From NCBI GenBank assembly GCA_000695325.1, contig AVPN01000930.1, positions 7,777 through 30,436 on the forward strand: 22,660 bases of DNA, given 5' to 3'. Both the position numbers and the translations under genes were made by a program. This document shows positions 10,038 through 22,660 of this stretch, piece after piece (position 1 is the stretch's first letter; every line of letters starts with the position of its first letter). A model generated the notes under the pieces. It was given only the letters and a program-made list of their open reading frames with translations, was not told the DNA's origin and made no database searches. The DNA is from Pleurobrachia bachei (Eukaryota; Ctenophora; Tentaculata; Cydippida; Pleurobrachiidae).

Positions 10038-10213
10038 TATAGTTGGTATTTTGTGACTGGTTTTGTATTTTCAACTTTGAGTATTCGGCAGAACTGTAGG
10101 TTTAATTGGTGAGATATGTATTTTGTAATTTTTGCACATTTTATATCGTAAAGCCTTAAACTTCATAAACTTCATAAATATCTTAAATGATAAACACAAG
10201 GTGTCAGTGTCCT

Positions 10214-10627
10214 TCAACACATCCCCCTCTCGGCCCTCACTTCCAGCACCCAATCCAGGATTGAGTTAGTGTTCTGAGTAGGATACCCAGTCACAGGCGG
10301 ACAGTCCGGGAACTGGTCGAGCCATCGTCCCAGCAGAATCTTGAACTGATCCAGGTCATCTGCTGTGTTAACCTTCTTAGGCAATGTATTCCAGAGCCTC
10401 GCAGCTTTAACAGCGAAGGAGTCGAAGAACTTAGTTTTTACCGTCCCTCTGGCACCGCTGAATAGAGATGGTACTTCAGCTTTGACTCCTGTCCTATCAT
10501 TCATGTAGAATCGTGTGTTGGTACTGTTGGGTGCAACTTCATTATACATTTTCCACATGTGAATGATGGTGTATCTCTCTCTTCTTCTTTGCAGAGACAT
10601 AAGGTTCAGCTTTTTCAGGCGGTCCCA
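10214..10627 (-). pseudogene. C-terminal tail of LINE reverse transcriptase (partial, runs into gap)
   Basis: Minus-strand frame read from the gap edge at 10627 to a stop at 10214. It begins WDRLKKLNLMSLQRRRER, followed by YTIIHMWKMYNEVAPN, and later has SFAVKAARLWNTLPKKV and FKILLGRWLDQFPDCPP. This L-x-SLxxRRERY...W...N.LP...F...L...PD pattern is the usual post-RT tail of CR1/Jockey-type elements in invertebrates. Catalytic RT motifs would lie in the unsequenced gap. It is partial because of the gap, with no internal stop in what is visible. Confidence 0.8.
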
Positions 10628-10941
10628 NNNNNNNNNNNNNNNNNNNNNNNNNNNNNNNNNNNNNNNNNNNNNNNNNNNNNNNNNNNNNNNNNNNNNNNNN
10701 NNNNNNNNNNNNNNNNNNNNNNNNNNNNNNNNNNNNNNNNNNNNNNNNNNNNNNNNNNNNNNNNNNNNNNNNNNNNNNNNNNNNNNNNNNNNNNNNNNNN
10801 NNNNNNNNNNNNNNNNNNNNNNNNNNNNNNNNNNNNNNNNNNNNNNNNNNNNNNNNNNNNNNNNNNNNNNNNNNNNNNNNNNNNNNNNNNNNNNNNNNNN
10901 NNNNNNNNNNNNNNNNNNNNNNNNNNNNNNNNNNNNNNNNN
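10628..10941. other. Assembly gap, 314 N
   Basis: Run of 314 N inside the LINE. Open frames across it are meaningless. The length may be an estimate; a full LINE would need several kilobases between the two flanking coding pieces. Confidence 1.
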
Positions 10942-11168
10942 TGTTTATCGCCCCCTGACCTAACCGTTAAGCCAAGGAAGGTGGCACAACTTTCAAGTGG
11001 GTCCTTGGAGAACTTCATGAAGTTGTGGTAGTTGTCCCATACAGTACCATCAACGGTGAAGGCGTCGAGAACTCGCTTAGCCGATGCATCAGCGCTGTTC
11101 TTCAGCTGGTCAAGGATATTCTTCTTGCTCGAACTATCGATGTTCTCCTCTTCTTTGGTGTTTGACAT
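10942..11168 (-). CDS. Unidentified N-terminal protein fragment, probably 5' part of the same LINE
   Basis: Minus-strand frame from ATG at 11168 to the gap edge, about 75 residues, starting MSNTKEEENIDSSSKKN and later containing VWDNYHNFMKFSKDP and CATFLGLTVRSGGDK. It is charged and probably helical. I do not recognise the family. Its position between the insertion's right end (about 11240) and the gap, on the same strand as the RT tail, suggests the start of the element's open reading frame. It could instead belong to another element joined across the gap. Confidence 0.4.
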
Positions 11169-11359
11169 TGTCTACACGGGAAATTTGAGGGAGGGTGCCG
11201 CCTCAAATTAATTTGTTTAAAGTAGTGTTGAAAAGTTTGAATATAACTATATTTCTCCTACCTCATTATGAATGTGTAAATTATTTATTTGAGCCGATGT
11301 ATGTTAGTTGTCCCATGTTATTATATCCTATTGTAACCATAGCAAACCCTAACATTTCA

Positions 11360-12510
11360 TTTCCCTGAAATCCTAGTTTCTCTTATTCTATTACTTGTTT
11401 TGAGGTCACCATTGTAATGAAAGTACACTTATTTTCGCGCAACACGGTAAGCCGCGCAGACGGTTCCTATCTGCGCATCGCTGAATATGACAGTTGATCC
11501 GGAGATATGAGATCACGGTGATTTCATATGTGATCACGTCACGCTCAATGTCACAAGGATTGCCGTGTCATACTGGCTGTGCTCAACCAACAGGCACTTA
11601 CTTCCTAGTGCCACCTTACTGCGAAACTGCAGGCACGTCTCAGTTCCTGGTTACTGATTGCAAATTAAAACACATTGTTATCTATAATTTAATGGTCAGG
11701 TATATATACTTTATAGGTTCAACTTGCACATATCATGTATTCTTAAAAATATAGAGATCAAATATACACCTTGGGATACGAGGGGGATCCTGTCAGAACT
11801 CTCACCATGTCCTCATATTACACAATTGTGAAAGAAAGGACAGGTAGGTTCTGACAGGAATCATGAGGATATATAACAGCACTAAATATTAAATCTTTCT
11901 GCAAAAAAAATAGTGTCTCAATCTCTCGTTCTTATATCGGGTGTGTTTGTGTGTGTCCTTGACTATTGAACCGAGCGATGCTAATGAGTGGTGATATATT
12001 TTGGGTAAATGGTATCTAGATAACTCTACTGTGTGTCTATCTTCTAGAGATATATCATTTCCATCACCCACAAAAACCTAAACATCTCATGCACACACTC
12101 ACACTTCCCAAAGACTGGATATATAATATGTAGTTCTCTTGCCCCAAACACAACGCGGCGATATATAACTTGGAAGATAATAATAATAAACCTAGCACAG
12201 TTCGTAGAACAATTGGATCACTGGTTTAGTTAGAACTGATGACACACACGATATATTTGACCTTTTTACATTTTATAACACTTCTCTGAATCTCGGATCT
12301 CTGAGAGAAACATACACGGGGGAAGGAGCAATTCTGAGGGTGGTGGTTTTCACATTTTTCTCCAAAAACCGGAGATACTCACACCCTGCTCTCCTATACC
12401 ATGTTACATTACCAGATTTGCGTTAGTCGATATTATGTATGGAGATCACTAAATATTAACTACATCATACCTATAATACATGAGACACAAAAACACAACA
12501 CTACAACAAC
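11360..12510. other. Gene-free interval between FATP duplicate and SERCA array
   Basis: About 1.15 kb, AT-rich, with no gene I can support. It lies at the 3' ends of two convergent gene clusters (FATP on plus, SERCA on minus) and should hold 3' UTR or spacer. It contains a 7-bp-stem hairpin (11454-11460 with 11470-11476, gcgcaga/tctgcgc), a direct repeat of atatg(a/t)gatcacg near 11505-11540, and the imperfect foldback at 11789-11858. Confidence 0.55.
11789..11858. repeat. Imperfect foldback centred on CACAATTGTG
   Basis: cctgtcagaac (11789-11799) is inverted at 11848-11858. Inner segments (catgtcct near 11806-11813 and aggacag near 11838-11844) also pair, and a perfect 10-bp palindrome CACAATTGTG lies at 11821-11830. 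It may be a small foldback element or a transcribed hairpin. No flanking duplication is evident. Confidence 0.55.
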
Positions 12511-12856
12511 CAATATAATATATTATTACTCTTCATCTCTTGATTTGTGTGCGTGTGCAGTATCACCCTATGTAGAGAGTCTCTCCATCTGAACAACCTC
12601 TCTCTCCTTTCTCTCTGTTCATGCTCGTGACCTCAAGTCATCAATATAATATATGAGTTCCTTTCATTACGTTCTCACTCTCTCTAATGCAGGAGATATA
12701 TGAATACAGTAGTAACTAACACACGCACACGCACGTTGTAACAATTTAAATAAGCACACTGTCCCTTTCCTTTCTTCTTCTACGGGGGCTCAGGGGTAAT
12801 AAATAGATCTCAATTTCCTCTATCTTCCTGCTTCTCTCTCTCGTTCACTCCTCGAT

Positions 12857-14935
<2,079 letters not shown>

Positions 14936-14945
14936 CTGAAGTAAA

Positions 14946-15029
14946 CATTATTGTTGCACTTATAACACTCGACCTTCGGTCTCGTGTTATAAGTTCCCAG
15001 GTAGAACTTATAGGCATAATAAAATCTTA
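14946..15029. repeat. Junction segment with 17-bp-arm hairpin
   Basis: Sequence unique to the junction between truncated copy A and block F2. It holds an inverted repeat, 14958-14974 with 14978-14994, 15 of 17 positions paired around loop ttc. A further aacttata (15006-15013) repeats part of the arm. It may be an inserted hairpin element at which the duplication broke. Confidence 0.7.
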
Positions 15030-15390
15030 CAATATAATATATTATTACTCTTCATCTCTTGATTTGTGTGTGTGTGCGTGTGCAGTATCACCCAAGAGAG
15101 TCTATATCCATCTGAATAACCTCTCTCTCCTTTCTCTTTCCTTTCGCTCTGTTCATGCTCGTGACCTCAAGTCATCAATATAATATATGAGTTCCTTTCA
15201 TTACGTTCTCACTCTCTCTAATGCAGGAGATATATGAATACAGTAGTAACTAACACACGCACACGCACGTTGTAACAATTTAAATAAGCACACTGTCCCT
15301 TTCCTTTCTTCTTCTACGGGGGCTCAGGGGTAATAAATAGATCTCAATTTCCTCTATCTTCCTGCTTCTCTCTCTCGTTCACTCCTCGAT

Positions 15391-15416
15391 TTACTGAATC
15401 TTCTTTTGTGTGTGGT
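15391..15416 (-). other. Candidate last SERCA exon ending in KKIQ (F2)
   Basis: Identical to 12857-12882, with the same acceptor (CTCTTTTTCAG), phase and KKIQ ending. It is the nearest downstream copy available to SERCA copies B and C. Confidence 0.5.
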
Positions 15417-15447
15417 CTGAAAAAGAGAGGGTATAAAAAGAGAGGGT

Positions 15448-15557
15448 ATTTTCAGTTGTTACTTTCGTAACCCTCGCTCCGCGAGCCGGCGTAGCCGGCG
15501 ATCGGGAGCAGATCTGTTTCTTCAAAAACAGGGTCGCGCAATCTGACAAATTTTCAG
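15448..15557. mobile_element. 94-bp multi-hairpin insertion with 8-bp target duplication
   Basis: Relative to block F1, F2 carries 94 extra bases (15456-15549) flanked on both sides by attttcag (15448-15455 and 15550-15557); F1 has a single attttcag at 12914-12921. The insert starts ttgt and ends acaa. It contains three hairpins: ctcgc/gcgag with loop tcc (15473-15485), gccggc/gccggc with loop gta (15485-15499), and ctgttt/aaacag (about 15514-15531). An 8-bp duplication is typical of hAT-type transposition. No coding capacity exists, so it would be non-autonomous. Confidence 0.8.
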
Positions 15558-16161
15558 GAGAAAATTCTTTGATGGACTGGGGAGGTTTGAATCTAAAATA
15601 GTAATAATGGCGACCTGAGTTCACCAATAGGCATTAGGCAATAGTACTCCAAAACACTTACTGAAATCATGGATGAAGTTTCGGGAGAGGAATTTGAGGA
15701 ACTCGTCGACTAGAAGGACGGGGATGGAGAACTTGAAGACGGCAACCCACTCGGAGAAGGAGAGGGGAGTGATCTGGAAGATCAGAGAGAGGAAGGGGGT
15801 GTAGAGAATGACAAAGTGGAGGGTGAAAGATAGGAAGATGGCTCCAAGAAGATAAGTGTTTTTCCAGGGCGGCATAGTCAGCAGAGATTGGTTCTCAGAC
15901 ACACTGAGAGGAGAGAGATGTTTGTTAGTTATAGAGGGGATCACTACTTTTTTAGTCGTATACTGTATTGTTTTTCGTTTGGCGTCACGAGTCTTTGTTC
16001 TGCATTGATTGTATGTATCACCAAATAAAGTCAAATGAAAACAGAATCAAGATATATTTTCGACTACTTACCACACTTCTATGAGAGAGTAGCATCAGTC
16101 AAACTAAATCAATTAATCACTTGTTAATCACCTGTTAATGGCATTCAGCATCTCAATAGTG

Positions 16162-16472
<311 letters not shown>

Positions 16473-16521
16473 TCAGATTATGAAGCAATGCGACTTCAGA
16501 CTAGGTAAAAGATCACAACTA

Positions 16522-16761
<240 letters not shown>

Positions 16762-16835
16762 TTAGAAAAATTCGAGTCGAGGTTGCTACTTTAAAAGTCG
16801 AGGAGGTCAACAAAAAACAACCAATCATAGACCTA

Positions 16836-17210
<375 letters not shown>

Positions 17211-17638
17211 CTAACTTCAAGGAGTTAAGTCTGGACTGATAACTTGATAACTTGATATTTTATTCAACTTACCCTCAGTGTTCTCATCTTCTCCAAAGAC
17301 TCCGATTCGTCGGCAGATGGCCTCCGCGGTTCCCTTATTATCACCAGTAATGACAATAACCCTGATTCCAGCCTTCTTACACCTCTCAATGGCATCATAT
17401 ACCTCAGCTCGGGGTGGATCCAACATACCAACAACACCGACAAATGTCAGATCACTCTCGTACTCGGCAAAGTTTCGGTTATCTTCTAGTTTCATGGAGT
17501 CCAGGCTGGGGGAATCATCTCGGGTAGCCAGAGCAAGACATCGGAGGGTATCCTTACCTGAAGTAAAGGGGTTATTGCTTGGAAATTGGGTGATATGGGA
17601 TGAGAGGTTTTAGTTCCGGGTGAAGTTACCAGATTCTT

Positions 17639-17785
17639 TTGAGTGTTCGATATGCTTACGTAACCAAAAGGCCGCGCGCAGGCATTTGGGACAGTGGCGC
17701 GTAGGAGGGTGCGCAAGATTCTGTCGTCTTGCGATGGAATTGAAACGGCGCGCCTTCCGTCGAGTCAGTTTGGGGGAAACGACGT
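17639..17785. other. GC-rich block inside SERCA intron (copy B)
   Basis: The intron between the 77-nt exon and the next SERCA exon holds an unusually GC-rich stretch with an 8-bp palindrome ggcgcgcc and a hairpin cgcaaga/tcttgcg (17712-17718 with 17727-17733). It is repeated at 20354-20500 in copy C with essentially no change. Copy A lacks it because it is truncated. No coding frame is supported and it does not fit a tRNA. Confidence 0.5.
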
Positions 17786-18045
17786 ACCTGTGCCATAGAG
17801 TGCAATCATGTCTGAAATGTTCCTGAGAACGGCCTGGTTCATTGGAACCTTCTTTCCTTTCACTCTGGGGGGAAAATAATTGAATTATTAGATATGTCGT
17901 GGATTTATGGATTTTATACAATGGATTTCCACCCGCACCTACAGTTAGAACTATAAAAGCTCGTATCTGGTTTCGTTTGACCAAATTACATTCTCATCAA
18001 TGCTCTAATCCCCTCACCCCCTTTTTGCCGCTGTTTCAACAGTTA

Positions 18046-18231
<186 letters not shown>

Positions 18232-18391
18232 TTAGTTAATGGGGTTGGAAGAGAGAGATAGATAGGGAGAATGAGAGAGAGAGACAGCCACACACGCGAC
18301 GTGGTACCACCAAAATAGTAATAATGGCGACCTGAGTTCACCAATAGGCATTAGGCAATAGGCATAGAAAATAGTACTCCAAAACACTTAC

Positions 18392-20946
<2,555 letters not shown>

Positions 20947-21066
20947 TTAGTTAATGGGGTTGGAAGAGAGAGATAGATAGGGAGAATGAGAGAGAGAAGA
21001 GAGAGAGACAGCCACACACGCGACGTGGTACCACCAGGTGTTTCATCGGCTAGCAGGTATCACCTT

Positions 21067-21240
21067 TCCATCTATCTCTCTTTCTCTCTAGCTTTCTCTC
21101 TCTCCTCTCATGTCCCTATCTCTCTTTCTATCTCTCTCCCTCTCTCTCTCTCACTCTCTCTCTCTCCCTATCTCTCTCCCTCTCTCTCTCTCTATCTCTC
21201 TCCCACTCTCTATGTCTCTCTATTTCTCTCCCTCCTCTCT
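21067..21240. repeat. CT-rich (AG on minus) microsatellite
   Basis: About 170 bp of tctctc repeats with frequent ccctatctc and tttctatctc interruptions, giving a weak 20-30 bp higher-order pattern. Non-coding. Confidence 0.9.
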
Positions 21241-22061
21241 ACCAATATGACATCCACCACACGGTAGTTCAAACTCCGTTCATTCCTTCTTCAACTCCAA
21301 AGTTATACAAACGTCATGTGGTGTGTTAGCAGATGGGAGTGAGTGAGCGAGAGAGAAAGAGAGAGATCCGATGAACATATAGAGAAGAAGAGTGGCGTCC
21401 CTGTGGTGTTCACACGGTACAGACAAACAATAACCACCCGACCCACCCGAAAAGATAAACAATGTTTGACCAGGTCACACCTTTCTCTTTGTGCCACCAC
21501 CCTTTTATACAGGGTTTTCATTTTACCAAAAAACTTATGAGTTCCACAAACCCCCTTTGTTGGTAAATTAGCAGGAAATTATGCATTATATGAACATTAT
21601 GAACTCATTTTTGTTCGCTCCCTAGTCCCTCTATCCCCAATTTCATCCAAGTAGACCCAAAATCGAGAGAATTTAAGGTAAACACCGCAAGAACTTCTTT
21701 AAAAGCCATCAATTATTTCTGTTCCAGCGAATTTCTTTCAACTCCATTCTCTTCCATAACCATGGTACATGGCAGATAAACGATAAACAGTTTACTAAAC
21801 AAAGGTTTAGTAGGAGCGCAAGGTTTCCCAGTGTCTAATGGACAAAGGTCGTACATGACATGTGACTGTGGAGAGAACGAACAAACCAACATTTAGTAGA
21901 GAGGAGTAGCATTGACAATGGGAAGATTAAAATGGAAGCCCAATTTTCTCTGAAAGAATTCAGTTAATTGCTTAAAACGAGAATTCGAATATTTGCACCA
22001 TAGATTGATTGAAATGGTCATCCATCATGAGAGAAGTTTGGAAAAGAGCGAAAACGCAGGC

Positions 22062-22130
22062 TAGAGATAGAGAGAGAGAGAAAGAGAGAGAGAGAAAGGA
22101 GGTCAGAATGAGAGAGAGAGAGGGAAAGAG
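22062..22130. repeat. AG microsatellite
   Basis: Interrupted AG/AAAG repeat of about 70 bp in gene-free sequence. Confidence 0.9.
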
Positions 22131-22514
22131 ATTGAGTGAATGAAAGATGTAAATGAATGTCGCAATGTTATATATGTGATTGAATAGGAGGGCAGCAACA
22201 TACATCCATCAGTTACACACGACTCCCATCTCATCAACTATGTTGTTTATTGTCGCCCTCTTCATCAATCTACCATTTCTTAGGAAGGTGCTCAAATCTT
22301 TCCGAAAATAATCTACAGAAAAATTCAAATAAAATCGATCTCCTTCTTTTTATTGTTTGACTATTTTTCTTGCCAAACAAGGGCAAAATATTCCTTTGGT
22401 TCTACGCCGCCCCCACCCCGCACCATGGGTCGCATTTCTCATGGATATTAATCCAGTTTTATTCTATCGAATAGTTGGAAAAAAGCGTGTGTTCGTTTTC
22501 TTTCTAGTAGAAAA

Positions 22515-22524
22515 TATATAAAAG
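22515..22524 (+). promoter_or_regulatory. TATA-like box (TATATAAAAG)
   Basis: Matches the animal TATA consensus and would serve a plus-strand gene starting about 30 bp downstream. A small palindrome gtttac-tg-gtaaac (22550-22563) follows. No gene is visible before the window ends, so this is a weak call. Confidence 0.3.
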
Positions 22525-22582
22525 AGGAGGCTACAATGATCTAAATTCAGTTTACTGGTAAACCGGAACTTGGAGAACGCAG

Positions 22583-22613
22583 CGAGAGAGAGAGAGAGAA
22601 AGAGAGAGAGAGG

Positions 22614-22660
<47 letters not shown>
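22583..22660. repeat. AG microsatellite running off the window end
   Basis: AG repeat with a few AAAG and GGAG interruptions, reaching the last base. Its true length is unknown. Confidence 0.95.

Larger units (their letters stand above)
10158..11240 (-). mobile_element. Non-LTR retrotransposon (LINE), gapped, inserted in the FATP duplicate flank
   Basis: The flank after the first FATP copy reads ...taaagccttgatataactat (8281-8300) without interruption. After the second copy the same sequence splits between 10157 and 11241. The inserted DNA reads on the minus strand. Its 3' end encodes the C-terminal tail of a LINE reverse transcriptase and finishes in a short tandem A/T-rich tail (ttatgaagt twice, at 10158-10180 on the opposite strand). 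It contains the N gap 10628-10941, so true length is unknown. I could not define a convincing target-site duplication. Near its 5' end a 9-bp inverted repeat (11182-11190 with 11201-11209) flanks a 10-base loop. Confidence 0.75.
6493..11359. repeat. Tandem duplication of the FATP 3' part (units about 6493-8406 and 8407-11359)
   Basis: Bases from 8407 repeat those from about 6493 with an initial offset of 1915 bp. The end of unit 1 (gagccgatg...aacatttc, 8341-8407) recurs at 11281-11358, so unit 2 includes the same 3' flank, interrupted by an inserted retrotransposon at about 10158-11240. The copies differ by scattered substitutions and small indels, unlike the perfect F-box duplication. The differences include GCA/TCA (Ala/Ser) at 6645/8560 and AAA/AAT (Lys/Asn) in exon 2; others are synonymous. 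This event is therefore older. Confidence 0.92.
15030..15596. repeat. Flank block F2, second copy of the SERCA 3' flank
   Basis: Second copy of 12511-12957. Differences are small indels near 15068-15150 and one 102-bp insertion (15456-15557, counting one duplicated target copy). It contains the same 26-nt candidate last exon at 15391-15416. Confidence 0.9.

Noticed and set aside
10542-11168. One long protein across the N gap
   Set aside because: The frame is open only because N bases cannot give stops. On the left side it is the wrong frame for the RT tail.

Overview
The window is eukaryotic and animal-like: GT-AG introns, AG-repeat microsatellites, a non-LTR retrotransposon, and five recognisable animal genes for a SNARE, a BLOC-1 subunit, an F-box/propeller protein, a fatty-acid transport protein and a SERCA calcium pump. 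Genes are compact and intron-poor, with short introns. An early-branching animal such as a sponge fits, but the sequence does not prove it. It is a scaffold fragment with a 314-base N gap at 10628-10941.

Layout. 1-639: upstream DNA with two triloop hairpins and a TA-flanked foldback with 43-bp arms. 640-1248 (+): SNAP29-like Qbc-SNARE. 1538-1912 (+): BLOC1S3-like protein. 1913-2781: gene-free, with an AG microsatellite. 2782-4292 (+): two-exon F-box/propeller gene whose 3' part plus downstream DNA is repeated at 4659-5462; a 17-bp minisatellite has 14 perfect units in one copy and 3 in the other. 5910-8144 (+): three-exon SLC27A/FATP gene (608 aa), followed at 8347-10037 by a second copy that lacks the first 195 codons but keeps an open frame and splice sites. 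A LINE (minus strand, containing the gap) sits in the second copy's 3' flank. 11360-12510: gene-free. 12857-20919 (-): three tandem copies of the 3' half of a SERCA gene. 20920-22660: gene-free, rich in CT/AG repeats, with a TATA-like box near the right end.

Themes. All three tandem duplications copy the 3' part of a gene and its downstream flank. SNAP29 and BLOC1S3 both belong to endolysosomal membrane traffic. All four plus-strand genes have an AG, like a splice acceptor, 1-3 nt before the start codon, which suggests spliced-leader trans-splicing or introns ending at the ATG. SERCA copies A and B have a candidate 26-nt last exon that would end the pump in a KKxx ER-retrieval signal.

The strangest observation: in exon 5 of SERCA copy B, exactly 50 bases (16162-16211) are the straight, non-reversed complement of the same 50 bases in copies A and C. 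No known DNA process does this. It introduces an in-frame stop and is most likely a computational artefact or edit. No clear new biological system was found; the other leads are the acceptor-at-ATG pattern, the triloop-hairpin elements and the KKxx micro-exon.
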